Made by a program: the position numbers and the translations under genes
Assembly (NCBI GenBank): GCA_018817405.1
Contig: JAHITZ010000042.1
Coordinates: 1-63,048 of the forward strand
Reading direction: 5' to 3'
Length of the DNA stretch: 63,048 bases
From: Nanobdellota archaeon
GTDB taxonomy: Archaea > Nanobdellota > Nanobdellia > Pacearchaeales > GW2011-AR1
Notes under the pieces: generated by a model
What the model saw: only the letters and a program-made list of their open reading frames with translations
Database searches by the model: none
Told to the model about the DNA's origin: nothing
In this document: one piece after another, positions 13,138 through 21,977 of the stretch
Numbering within the stretch: the stretch's first letter is position 1
Layout of the letters: each line of letters begins with the position of its first letter

Positions 13138-14385
13138 ATGAAGAAACACTATAATCTTATGATAGAAAAAGAGCAAGAGAGTTTCATAAATTGGGATTTC
13201 AAAGAAGCGGAAACTAAACAGTTCACTCACGGCTATCATACTTATCCAGCCATGATGATACCCCAGATAGCAAGAAGGTTAATTTATCTCTATGGTAAGA
13301 ACGCTAAAACCCTCTTAGACCCGTTCTGTGGCTCTGGCACGTCTATAGTTGAAGCGTCTTTAACTCCGCAAATTAAAGAGGCGTTCGGCTTTGACCTAAA
13401 CCCCCTCGCTGTTCTGATTGCGAAAGTTAAAACGACTCCATTGGACACGGCGGAGTTAGGGAGGATATTAGATAAGTTATTAGTCGCTCAAGGACACAAC
13501 GGCGTTCCAGATTTCAAGAATATAGAATTTTGGTTTAAGCCACAAGTAACCGAAAGGTTGGCAACGTTGAAAACTGCAATAAACAAAATCAAGAACAAAG
13601 ATGTTAAAGACTTCTTCTTGGTTGCGTTTTCCGAGACTGTTAGGAACGTATCAAACACAAGGAATGGCGAGTTTAAACTTTACAGGATGGCAGAGAAAAG
13701 TTTAGAGAAGCATAACCCATGGGTCTTTAAAGAATTTGAGAAGATAGTATTAAAGAATATTCATGGAATGAAAGAATACAACAAAGCAAGACACAAGACA
13801 AAGACTACTGCCACACTGGGAAGCAGTATGTTAGACTTGCCGTTGAAACCGCAGAGCATTAATTTAATCGTAACTTCTCCACCTTACGGTGACAGCAGAA
13901 CAACTGTGGCTTATGGGCAGTTTTCAAGGTTGGCTTTACAATGGTTAGACTATGAAGATGTGGCAAGTTTAGACAATCGGCTTATGGGTGGAAAAGCCAG
14001 CAAAGAATTAGAAGTTAAAATAAACTCCCCAACCCTCAAAAGCATTATAAAAGAAATTGCAGAGAAAGACGAGAAGAGGGCAAGAGAAGTTTTAAGTTTC
14101 TACGATGACTTTGACCAATGCGTTGACCAGCTAAACAAAGCTATGGCTAAAGACGGCTATGTTTGTTTTGTTGTTGGGAACAGAACCGTTAAAGGAGTGA
14201 ATATCCCAACGGACAAAATAATGGCGGAGATGTTTAAAGCAAAAGCAGACTACGAGCATATTACAACTCATTTACGTAATATTCCAAACAAAAGAATGCC
14301 CTCATTAAACTCTCCAACAAACAAGGTAGGCGAGAAAGTAACGACAATGTGCAACGAGTTTATTTTTGTTCTTCGGAAGAATTAA
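13138..14385 (+). CDS. DNA methyltransferase (N4-cytosine/N6-adenine type)
   Basis: The 415-residue modification enzyme has the AdoMet-binding motif DPFCGSGTSIVEAS at about 61-74, then GFDLNPLAVLIA. The catalytic motif TSPPYGDS is at 246-253; SPPY is usual for m4C enzymes. AdoMet-binding before the catalytic motif is a known order of part of the family. It pairs with the endonuclease at 14382: the genes converge and overlap by 4 bases. MvaI/BcnI partners are m4C enzymes of CCNGG sites, but the target here cannot be read from sequence. Confidence 0.88.
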   Translation: MKKHYNLMIEKEQESFINWDFKEAETKQFTHGYHTYPAMMIPQIARRLIYLYGKNAKTLLDPFCGSGTSIVEASLTPQIKEAFGFDLNPLAVLIAKVKTTPLDTAELGRILDKLLVAQGHNGVPDFKNIEFWFKPQVTERLATLKTAINKIKNKDVKDFFLVAFSETVRNVSNTRNGEFKLYRMAEKSLEKHNPWVFKEFEKIVLKNIHGMKEYNKARHKTKTTATLGSSMLDLPLKPQSINLIVTSPPYGDSRTTVAYGQFSRLALQWLDYEDVASLDNRLMGGKASKELEVKINSPTLKSIIKEIAEKDEKRAREVLSFYDDFDQCVDQLNKAMAKDGYVCFVVGNRTVKGVNIPTDKIMAEMFKAKADYEHITTHLRNIPNKRMPSLNSPTNKVGEKVTTMCNEFIFVLRKN

Positions 14386-15152
14386 TCTAATTCAGTTATA
14401 GAAAACACCTTGCTTAAGTTATTTTTGTTTATCCTAAAACCTGAGCCGTGGTCGTGATTTTTCCCGATTAGCTTAGGGTTTTTAGTTTTCCTATAAACTC
14501 CCAGTCTAAAGTCATATTTTATTATTCCTTGCTTTGTAAAGTCCAAAAACTTATCAAATGTTAAACCAGACAATAGAACCGCTTTGTTAAACCTAAACAT
14601 CTCTTTTCCATTTTGTTTTTTACGCTCTGCACTGATAAAGATAATATACTTGCATTTATGTTCAACTATTTCTCTTAATTTTTCAAACGGATAAAAAGCA
14701 GTTATAGAAGCGTCTATTGTATCTTGTTCAAGATTTTTAATTTTGATAAATATTTTTTCTTCTGCTTTGCTAATGTCCAAAAGGAAACCAAACTTTCCCT
14801 TAGATGTGTTAAATTTGTCTGCGGAAAAGGTTGTATGTAAAATCTTTGAGTCTCTAAATTCTTCATCAAAATATCCAAAAGTTTCCCGTATAATGCTATT
14901 AACTCCTCTTGGGTTTGGAGATTTTGTAAATAACGTAACCATCGCCTGAGACAATTCTCTTGCAGACTTTAACTCAATCACTCCCTTATAGTCCGCGGAA
15001 TCTTTATTATTTTCTATAACTCCTAACAAATCTTCTGCTGTCTTTCCTATCCCTGTATCGTGAAACCTTCTTGAATCAATAAAGCCCATCTGTTTCAACT
15101 TTTCAAATTCTATTTTGAACTCTTCTAATACCTGCTTTTCAGAGGATTTCAT
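14382..15152 (-). CDS. MvaI/BcnI-family restriction endonuclease
   Basis: This 256-residue endonuclease belongs to the MvaI/BcnI family, whose members nick or cut CCWGG/CCSGG as monomers. The family core is visible: DTGIGKTAEDLLGVIENN, then D54, E60 and K62 in ADYKGVIELKSAR as the PD-(D/E)xK site, then TLFTKSPNPRG. A TATA-like AGTTTAAAG lies about 25 bases before the ATG and inside the right end of the element, so the gene has its own promoter facing inward. Confidence 0.88.
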   Translation of the reverse strand: MKSSEKQVLEEFKIEFEKLKQMGFIDSRRFHDTGIGKTAEDLLGVIENNKDSADYKGVIELKSARELSQAMVTLFTKSPNPRGVNSIIRETFGYFDEEFRDSKILHTTFSADKFNTSKGKFGFLLDISKAEEKIFIKIKNLEQDTIDASITAFYPFEKLREIVEHKCKYIIFISAERKKQNGKEMFRFNKAVLLSGLTFDKFLDFTKQGIIKYDFRLGVYRKTKNPKLIGKNHDHGSGFRINKNNLSKVFSITELD

Positions 15153-15188
15153 AAAAAACAGAGATAAGACAACCCTTTAAACTTTTCC

Positions 15189-15212
15189 ACCAACCGTTAA
15201 GTTAACAATGTA
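15189..15212 (-). repeat. Right terminal inverted repeat of the transposon
   Basis: It ends GTTAAGTTAACAATGTA and is the reverse complement of 10269-10292 with one mismatch. The target duplication AACAGATAG follows at 15213-15221. Confidence 0.92.
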
Positions 15213-15255
15213 AACAGATAGTGAAGTTTAAATACCCAAATTTTCTAAAAAAACC

Positions 15256-15730
15256 ATGAGAGAAAGTATAGATCGAGAAATAAATACCTGCCGTGATGTC
15301 TTAGAACAAACGTTAAAAAGAGTAGGTGATCTCCATTCAGCTTGGGAAATGTTTTCCCCTAATAACAACAATGTTCTGCTTCGTTGTTTAAAATATAGCC
15401 TTACTAGAGGTGAAAGGGACTATGCCGAAGCGCATTACATTGACGTAGAAAGACCATCAGGCCCGGCTCAGGATGTCACTGAGGTTCTTACAATTCTAAA
15501 CTCAGCAGCCAATAACTTTTACGATGCTGGGAGCAATAGCAGCCCAATTAATGGTCCCAGACACTGCAGCCCTCGCTTTCAGAAGCGCAGCAGACTGTTA
15601 CAGATCAATGCAAGATTGGGTAGAAAATCCACAAACCTGGATGCTTAAAAGGGAACATCAAATGATAGATCTAAGTGTTGCATGTGGAAGAGAATCAGTA
15701 CAAATCGCAGAAATCCAAAACAGAAATTAA
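15256..15730 (+). pseudogene. Unknown helical protein with a +1 frameshift
   Basis: The frame from ATG 15256 reads well to about residue 90 (TILNSAANNFYDA), then becomes unlike normal protein and stops at 15648. From about 15525 the +1 frame continues the helical pattern (LGAIAAQLMVPDTAALAFRS) to TAA 15728-15730. Together they give about 157 residues of unknown function. The frame break falls near GATGCTGGGAGC. It lies right beside the transposon. It may be decay, sequence error or frameshifting. Confidence 0.55.
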
Positions 15731-15864
15731 AATTAAATCTATTATCTTCTTTATTAACAACTATCTCCTTGTTTATTTCCCTAATTTTCTTGGTAAAAAT
15801 CCTGAGTTTTTTATGGATGGGTCGTTTACCCGAAACTAAAAACATCCCTTATAATAATAGGACA

Positions 15865-16233
15865 CTATTTCTTAGCCAAGGAAAAAACAGTCTTCAAGGC
15901 AACAATAATTGTTGCAGGGACAAACATAACCAATAAAGCGCCTAGGACTGAAGAAACTATTCTTCCTATTGCAATGCCTCTGATTGCAGCGTCTAACACA
16001 AGACCTTGAATTCCTGCAAAACTAACTATTACTAAAGATACAGAAGCAAGAAGAAAAGTTTGGACTTCTTTTTCTGAGACGAAATAGCCTGCAACTAAGC
16101 CAAGCAGTGCGAGAATACCTAAGAGAAGGGGATTGGTTTGGTTTCTTCCGAAGATTCCTACCGAAACTGCAAGAATCATTCCAATTAAAAAGGCCCAAGC
16201 CCCAATCAGATTCTCTTGGTATTTTATTGGCAT
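15865..16233 (-). CDS. Small four-helix membrane protein, unknown
   Basis: This 122-residue integral membrane protein has four hydrophobic segments (about 9-28, 35-52, 58-78 and 92-117) and short loops. It has no conserved polar or catalytic residues that suggest transport. It is transcribed alone and converges on the broken gene at 15256. It resembles small hypothetical membrane proteins common in DPANN genomes. Confidence 0.7.
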   Translation of the reverse strand: MPIKYQENLIGAWAFLIGMILAVSVGIFGRNQTNPLLLGILALLGLVAGYFVSEKEVQTFLLASVSLVIVSFAGIQGLVLDAAIRGIAIGRIVSSVLGALLVMFVPATIIVALKTVFSLAKK

Positions 16234-16565
16234 TTTATTTACTTTTTTATTGTATAAAAGAAGGTTCTTGCTTTATTAAATATTTCGTTACTGCCAATTT
16301 CGGTTTAACGTAATATAAACAGCTCAATTTATTGCCCACCCTCTACCCCCACCAAACAATTATATAATCTTGATACAAAAAAATCCTGCGAGTGATTAGC
16401 GAGCAGATGACTGTTGTTTTGATAGGTGTAGGTATGTTACATCAGACGTTTACTTTACAGTCAGTGTGGTTTAGCTATTTTTCTGAATTTTTTAGCAAAA
16501 AAATGTTTTCCTTCCAGCACCGAAATATTTAAATAGGCGTTTTGTAACTAAAAAATTACAACAAT
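16234..16565 (+). other. Intergenic stretch with promoter and possible repeat remnant
   Basis: No ORF or RNA gene was recognised in this 332-bp gap. ACGTTTACTTTACAG at about 16447-16461 resembles the tail of the dispersed repeat (AGGGTTTGCTTTACAC in copy 3). A TATA-like AATATTTAAATAGG at about 16523-16536 serves the gene at 16566. Confidence 0.45.
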
Positions 16566-18521
16566 ATGAAAAACAAAAATAAATTTTTCAGTTTGATTGT
16601 ACTTTCAATTCTTGCATTAGTCATAAGTGGTGGTTTTGTTAGTGCTACAGATTGTTTGACATTGGCAGAAGTTACTGTTCCTGAAGATGTGGATCACGAC
16701 CAAGGATTTTTTGAGGTTGAATTCAGATTAAGTTATACTGGAAGCTGTACTCTTCCAAGAACAGGAATTGAGTGGGTTTTCTTTTCAAATATTGATGAGA
16801 TGACTTGGACTGCTCCAACACAAAGTGGACTAGGGTTTGGAGAATCAAAATTACTTAAGGTTCCGTTTACTTTCCCAGCACATCATTCAGGGGATATATC
16901 AATTAGTGTTATGGTTACTAGTGCAGAAGGTGATGCAGACACTCTTGCTTTAACACCCATTGAAATAAATAACGCACCTTCTATTAAAATAACAGAAACA
17001 CAAGTTATCACACAAACTCAAGATGGAGTAATTGAAGTGGAAAACGATGGAAATATTAACTGGGCTGATGTTGAATTGAGTTCTTCTACAGAAGATTTTG
17101 AGGTTGAGTTTTCTGATGATGAATTTAATTTGCCTGCTGGAGAAAAGAAGACAATTACTGTTTCTCCGGTTGACCTTGGTACAGTTGGATTTGGCGGCGA
17201 GTACGTGGTGATAACAGCTACTTCCAACGATGGAACAACTGACAGTATTACAATGAATATTGAAGGTTCATTTTGCGAAGTTGGGGAAATTGGCGGCAGA
17301 TTAGAAATCACAAATATTGAGATTAATAATAAAGACGGGGATGATAATGAATGGTTTCTTCTGGATGTTATTAAAATAGATGTTGAGGTTGAAAATACTG
17401 CAAACGATGATGTGGATGATGTGATGATTGAATTAGGATTTTTTGATAGTGAGGGAGTAAATCAAGTTAATGATTTTGAATTTGACAACGCAGATGAAGA
17501 AGAATTTGATGTAGGAAAAATTAGGGACGGAAAGGAAGAAACAGTAACTTTCAACTTTAGGGTTCCTGCAGATTTTGAAGAGGGTGATTACAAGTTAACA
17601 ATTAAAGCATATAGCAAGGATTTGGGAGAAGATGTCGAGTGTGTGGATACTTCAAGAGACCATGACGGCGTTGGAGACCTTTTCACAAACATTGATATTC
17701 AAAGAGAAGATGATGAAGGAAAATTTATTGCTTTCGATAACATTGAGTTTACTCCTGTAGAAGGAACTTGTGGTGACAGAATAACAATAACACTTGATGT
17801 TTTTAATGTTGGTGATGAAGACCTTGAAGATAGGATAAAAGTTAAATTGAAAAACACTGAATTGGGTATAGATGAATTCTTTGAGATAATAAGCAACCTT
17901 GACCAAGGAGATAAAGAAACTGCAAGTTTTGATTTTGTAATCCCGCAAAATGCAAGGGATGACTCTTATACTTTAAGATTGTCTTCTGAATATGATTATA
18001 ATCGGGGAAATTACAGACAAGGTTCAGATGTGGATGAGGTTGTTTCATTTAGAGTTATTGGGTGTGGTTCACCAGTTGGAGAAAAAGTTGCTGATATAAG
18101 TGCTGTTCTTGATTCAGATGAGCCAATGGCTAGAGAAGAGTTGATAGTGAGGGCGACAATAACTAATCTTAAATCAGACAGAGCAAGTTTTGCTATTGAT
18201 GCATTTGGTTATCAGTCTTGGGCTTCGTTAGATGAATTGTCTCCTAGAATAGTTGATCTTGCAGCTGGAGCTAGTGAAGATGTTGTATTAACTTTCACAT
18301 TGGATGAAGATGCATGTGGAGAAGAATCATTTGATGTTGAAGTGCGTGATAGTTCTGGAATGATAGAAACAAGAGAAATTGGTGTGAATATTGGATGCAC
18401 TTCTCAACCAAGCGTTGGATTTGACTTGGGGGACAACAGTTTCTTGTGGATAGTTGGTATAATCAATGTTGTCTTGGTTGTCTTGATTATAGTTGTTGCT
18501 GTTAGAGTTGCTAGGAGATAA
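16566..18521 (+). CDS. Large secreted surface protein with Ig-like domains and C-terminal anchor
   Basis: The 651-residue protein has a signal peptide (FFSLIVLSILALVISGGFVS), several beta-sandwich domains of the CARDB/NEW3 kind (repeated VEVEN, VFNVGDED, ATITNLKS motifs followed by AGxSExV turns), and one C-terminal membrane helix (LWIVGIINVVLVVLIIVVAV) ending VARR. It is very acidic. Pairs of cysteines suggest disulphides. It is probably exposed on the cell surface. The helix-plus-basic-end tail is the general layout of archaeosortase substrates, and an archaeosortase is encoded at 19193. Similar architectures are at 45841 and 54952. Confidence 0.85.
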   Translation: MKNKNKFFSLIVLSILALVISGGFVSATDCLTLAEVTVPEDVDHDQGFFEVEFRLSYTGSCTLPRTGIEWVFFSNIDEMTWTAPTQSGLGFGESKLLKVPFTFPAHHSGDISISVMVTSAEGDADTLALTPIEINNAPSIKITETQVITQTQDGVIEVENDGNINWADVELSSSTEDFEVEFSDDEFNLPAGEKKTITVSPVDLGTVGFGGEYVVITATSNDGTTDSITMNIEGSFCEVGEIGGRLEITNIEINNKDGDDNEWFLLDVIKIDVEVENTANDDVDDVMIELGFFDSEGVNQVNDFEFDNADEEEFDVGKIRDGKEETVTFNFRVPADFEEGDYKLTIKAYSKDLGEDVECVDTSRDHDGVGDLFTNIDIQREDDEGKFIAFDNIEFTPVEGTCGDRITITLDVFNVGDEDLEDRIKVKLKNTELGIDEFFEIISNLDQGDKETASFDFVIPQNARDDSYTLRLSSEYDYNRGNYRQGSDVDEVVSFRVIGCGSPVGEKVADISAVLDSDEPMAREELIVRATITNLKSDRASFAIDAFGYQSWASLDELSPRIVDLAAGASEDVVLTFTLDEDACGEESFDVEVRDSSGMIETREIGVNIGCTSQPSVGFDLGDNSFLWIVGIINVVLVVLIIVVAVRVARR

Positions 18522-18597
18522 ATTTCTATAAGGGGAAAGTTTTTAAAAAGCAGATTTTATATGGATTTAAAAGAGGAAGACTGAAAAAAATAGAAAA

Positions 18598-19081
18598 ATG
18601 GCAAATTACATTGAAATGGCCCGTCGGAATTCAGAAGAAGTAAGAGGGAGACAAGGATTAGTAAGAAAGGTAAACTCTCTTTTAAGAGAGTCATTTGGTT
18701 GGGGTTGGAGGGCAGATTATGATCTTGAACTAGTATATGGCGGACGGGCCTGTGGTGAAGAAAGTTAATAGACTCGGTATGACTACAAAACTACTACTTG
18801 GGTTTTTCCCAATTCGTTGCGCTGGGGGACTAGGTATTTCAACGGAAGATGATGGTTCTGTTATGCTTGTCTTTCCCAAGTATATTGAGAAAGCAAAGAG
18901 ATATGCGAAGTTATATGAGCAGATGTTCGGAAGAGGAGTTACTATCTCTCTTTTTGAGGAAAGAAGGGGTCCGGGTCCAATGCAGGAGTTCTATTTCCAT
19001 TCTCTTAGAAGTAGAGAAGACTGTAGGGGCAAGGTAGTAAGATACGTCTGTAATGAGAAAGGTTTTGAGGTTGTTGAGTAA
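18598..19081 (+). pseudogene. Unknown protein split by a +1 frame change
   Basis: ATG 18598 opens a 56-residue frame ending at TAA 18766-18768. A second frame, +1 to the first, runs from ATG 18737 to 19081 (114 residues). They overlap by 32 bases. Read as one they give about 160 residues with a basic helical N-terminus and a mixed alpha/beta C-terminus. They could instead be two coupled small genes. The family is not recognised. A TATA-like GATTTTATATGG lies at about 18553. Confidence 0.5.
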
Positions 19082-19192
19082 GGAAGGGGAAGGTACCGGT
19101 TGGGAGAAATAGGCGAGGCAAAGATTTGTCTGAGGAGTGGTTCTAATAAAAAAGAAGGATAATCTTTTAAACTTGTCTTCCTTGATGAACAA

Positions 19193-19738
19193 ATGAAAGA
19201 CAGAGAAGCATATGTTTTATTTGGAAGGTACTTCATACTCCTCTTGCTCGGTTTGTTTAATTTGAAATTATTTTATCTTGTGTTTAATTCCCTTACTGTT
19301 CAGCCGGTATTTTGGGTTTTGTCGCTGATTCATGATAATGCGACTCTTTTGGAAGGAAATGTTATCTTTTTTGGAGGTGTTTATGCACAAATAATCTCTG
19401 CTTGTATTGCTGGTGCAGCATATTACCTTTTATTGATACTGAACCTTTCGACGCCAATGAGCATTAAAAAAAGGATAAAAAGCATAGGTTTTATCTTGTT
19501 TACTTTTCTTATTCTTAACATAGCAAGAATACTGATTTTCGCCGTCATTGCTACGTCGTCTGGGCAGGAATATTTTGACCTTGCGCATAGATTAACATGG
19601 TATTTTGGCAGCACATTCATGGTTGTTGCGATTTGGTTTTTTAATGTTTGGCTGTTTAAAATAAAAGACATTCCAGTCTATACAGATATTAAAAATCTTT
19701 ATGGGGAAATTGTTTCTGGAAGAAGGATAAAGAGGTGA
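19193..19738 (+). CDS. Archaeosortase/exosortase-family transpeptidase
   Basis: The 181-residue polytopic membrane enzyme belongs to the exosortase/archaeosortase fold, which processes C-terminal sorting tails of surface proteins. The expected triad is present: C71 (IISACIAGAAYY), R112 (LNIARIL) and H132 (FDLAHRLTWYFGS). About six hydrophobic segments are seen. Its length fits the short archaeosortases known from Pacearchaeota-type genomes. DedA follows 3 bases after the stop. The large surface protein at 16566 is the closest possible substrate. Confidence 0.82.
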   Translation: MKDREAYVLFGRYFILLLLGLFNLKLFYLVFNSLTVQPVFWVLSLIHDNATLLEGNVIFFGGVYAQIISACIAGAAYYLLLILNLSTPMSIKKRIKSIGFILFTFLILNIARILIFAVIATSSGQEYFDLAHRLTWYFGSTFMVVAIWFFNVWLFKIKDIPVYTDIKNLYGEIVSGRRIKR

Positions 19739-19741
19739 TAA

Positions 19742-20362
19742 ATGTTCGTTGAATTTTATCAGGCCGGTGTTGAACTTCTCCTCGACTTTTCTTCTTCGCT
19801 GGGTTATGTTGGGGTTCTTTTGCTGATGGCTTTGGAAAGTTCTTTTATACCTTTTCCGAGCGAAATTGTGTTAATCCCTGCGGGGGTTTTGGTTCAGCGA
19901 GGGGAAATGTCTTTTTACTTGATTTTTATTTTTGCAGTGATTGGCAGTTTGGCAGGAGCTTTAGTAAATTATTTTCTTGCTTTGCACCTTGGCAGGAGGG
20001 CTGCAAACAAATTTATTTTCAAGTATGGAAAAATATTTTTTATTAACGAGAAAAGTATTTTGAAAGCAGAAAAGTATTTTGAAAAGCATGGGGAGATAAC
20101 GACGTTTATCGGAAGATTAATTCCAGGGATAAGACAGTTAATCTCTCTTCCTGCTGGTTTTTCCAAAATGAATTTGTTTAAATTTTCATTTTATACTGTG
20201 CTCGGAGCTGGAATCTGGTCTTTTATCTTGATTTATTTAGGTTATTTCTTTGGCAACAACATGGAAGTTGTAAAAGAAAACCTAAGCGTTATCACTGCGA
20301 TTGTAGTGGGTGTTTCGTTGTTAATTGTTTTGGTTTATATTTGGAGAAGAAAGGGAACATAA
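19742..20362 (+). CDS. DedA-family membrane protein
   Basis: DedA/VTT proteins are thought to move lipids or lipid-linked carriers across the membrane. The 206-residue product has the family signatures: [17 protein letters not shown] early, a [19 protein letters not shown] segment, and [20 protein letters not shown] near residue 125-145. It has four to five hydrophobic stretches and a basic C-terminus. Co-transcription with the archaeosortase could link it to lipid carriers or surface anchoring, which is inference. Confidence 0.88.
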   Translation: MFVEFYQAGVELLLDFSSSLGYVGVLLLMALESSFIPFPSEIVLIPAGVLVQRGEMSFYLIFIFAVIGSLAGALVNYFLALHLGRRAANKFIFKYGKIFFINEKSILKAEKYFEKHGEITTFIGRLIPGIRQLISLPAGFSKMNLFKFSFYTVLGAGIWSFILIYLGYFFGNNMEVVKENLSVITAIVVGVSLLIVLVYIWRRKGT

Positions 20363-20495
20363 TTGGATTTAACATTAGGATTTTACGAAGTTTTGCGATT
20401 GAAGAGAGAAGAGCGCGACGTCCTATTGAGTTGAAAAAGGGCAAATTATACTGGGATGAAGTCCAATTAATACAAAGAATTGAAGGCAGAATTAA

Positions 20496-20900
20496 TTATC
20501 CAAGTCCACTTTGTCTTGGACGTGTACGCAATATCAATTGCATCATTTCCTCAGATATCTCAAATAGTGACTCAAGAGATGCTGATGTTTCACCATTCTC
20601 AACCTCTGATACCGGATTAGGTGTTGCTAGAGGTCGGGGGATTTGATACTGAATACCATTATTATAAATAATTGCATATTGATTATCTCCTTTTTCTGAT
20701 TGATGAACCACCTTTGTTGGATCAAGCATCACTAGAATATCTGTTTCAGGGTGTAAATTAGTTGTTGAATTATTGGAATACATTCTTCCAGATGGATCAA
20801 TACATATCAATGGATTATTTGGACGAACAGAATCGGCAGTAGCTTGTTCACATCCATTTCTTTCAACATACCTTTTTCTCTCAATTACTCCTAAAGCCAT
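20496..20900 (-). CDS. Unknown 134-residue protein
   Basis: The protein is soluble with a basic start, several NN/ST-rich loops and a helical C-terminus (LESLFEISEEMMQLILRTR). No family is recognised. A TATA box (AAGTATATATTC on its strand, about 20924-20935) lies about 30 bases before the ATG and supports this strand over the overlapping plus-strand frame. It converges on dedA with about 130 bases between. Confidence 0.55.
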   Translation of the reverse strand: MALGVIERKRYVERNGCEQATADSVRPNNPLICIDPSGRMYSNNSTTNLHPETDILVMLDPTKVVHQSEKGDNQYAIIYNNGIQYQIPRPLATPNPVSEVENGETSASLESLFEISEEMMQLILRTRPRQSGLG

Positions 20901-21145
20901 AATATGTAGTAACTATTTAGTAGAATATATACTTTTCGGTTGAAATTCTGCTCCTTCTAATTTTTAGGTCTTTCTTTCGATTTTGTCTAACATTAAATTA
21001 TTGATAATACCCAAATATGGATTTTTTCAATATTATTACTATACCCAAGAAATAATAGATGTTTGTTGTATTCCTAGCTCTTAAATCAATTCCTAAAGAT
21101 TATATTCAAACATAAGGGGTTTTTGTTATTAGTTTGCATTCAGAA

Positions 21146-21847
21146 TCATCCTTCCTTGGCATCTAAAACTGATTGAACTATGAACTTTTCTACAGCTGGC
21201 AAGATTTCGCAATTTGCAACATTTGTTATATAGCAGTTACCCTCTCTTGTTATTGAAGTTTTCTCTCCCTGCTGAAAAAGAAGAACCATTCTGTCGGGTT
21301 TGTTTTCGCATGTGATATAATCCAGACCATTGGCTTCTGCATCTGCCTCGTCGACAGAAGCTCCTTTTACCTTAAAACCATTTTGGTTTAAGAACGCTCC
21401 CAAACTAGCCATTGCAACATTACTGTATTCACATAACAATCCAGTTGAATTTAGGGTTGCGTATATGAATTCTCCTTTTTTGAGATACTCTATTTCTCCA
21501 TCAACAGGAATGTTGTTTTTTCTTGGGTCGTTTCTGAGTAAAACTGTTACTGTGCTGGTGCCTTTAGAGCCTATAACACTCCCTGTTGTTGGAGTTGTGG
21601 TTCTATCGGTGGAATAAAAATATTTAAACAATGGAATCTCCCCAAACCTTTCTTTAGTGAATTTTAATCCTTGATACTCGAAACTTTTTGTGCTTTTAAA
21701 TATTGCAGAAGATGCGAAGAAAATTAGGATTAGACCCAACATAACACCTAACACCCAGTATAATTCCTTGTCTGCCTTGGATGATTTCTTGGCTGGTTTT
21801 TTTTCTGCTTCTTTTTTACTTTTTTTCTTGACAATCTCTTTTTTCAT
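21146..21847 (-). CDS. Membrane-anchored extracytoplasmic protein, unknown (paralogue A)
   Basis: In this 233-residue protein a Lys-rich cytoplasmic start (~28 residues) leads to one membrane helix (ELYWVLGVMLGLILIFFASS) and a large outside domain with paired cysteines (LLCEYSN, DYITCENK, EGNCYIT, VANCEIL). The next gene downstream of the S-layer gene has the same layout and a similar cysteine-rich C-terminal pattern. These may be two divergent copies with a surface-related role. Confidence 0.7.
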   Translation of the reverse strand: MKKEIVKKKSKKEAEKKPAKKSSKADKELYWVLGVMLGLILIFFASSAIFKSTKSFEYQGLKFTKERFGEIPLFKYFYSTDRTTTPTTGSVIGSKGTSTVTVLLRNDPRKNNIPVDGEIEYLKKGEFIYATLNSTGLLCEYSNVAMASLGAFLNQNGFKVKGASVDEADAEANGLDYITCENKPDRMVLLFQQGEKTSITREGNCYITNVANCEILPAVEKFIVQSVLDAKEG

Positions 21848-21977
21848 TGTGATTTGTAGTAATTACGTTTTAAAAGGTTTGTTGTTGTGTCGGGCTAACT
21901 TCAAAATAGATTCAGTATTTAACCTCGATAAATATACAAGACTGATTAGTGGGATGGGCAGGTGAAGGGTTTACTTA

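Larger units (their letters stand above)
10269..15212 (+). mobile_element. 4.9-kb transposon carrying a restriction-modification system
   Basis: The 24-bp ends 10269-10292 and 15189-15212 are inverted repeats identical at 23 of 24 positions. AACAGATAG lies directly outside both ends (10260-10268 and 15213-15221), a 9-bp target duplication. This shows a complete transposition product. Inside lie an unknown 313-residue gene, a minus-strand pair including a ribbon-helix-helix protein, a DUF2080-like gene, a zinc-ribbon DDE transposase, a DNA methyltransferase and an MvaI/BcnI-like endonuclease. The duplication length fits IS1-, IS6- or IS1595-type elements. The near-identical ends suggest recent insertion. 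Confidence 0.92.

Noticed and set aside
20341-20646. Plus-strand frame after dedA (101 residues from TTG)
   Set aside because: It overlaps the minus-strand gene at 20496-20900, which has a well-placed TATA box; the plus frame has no promoter and starts inside dedA.
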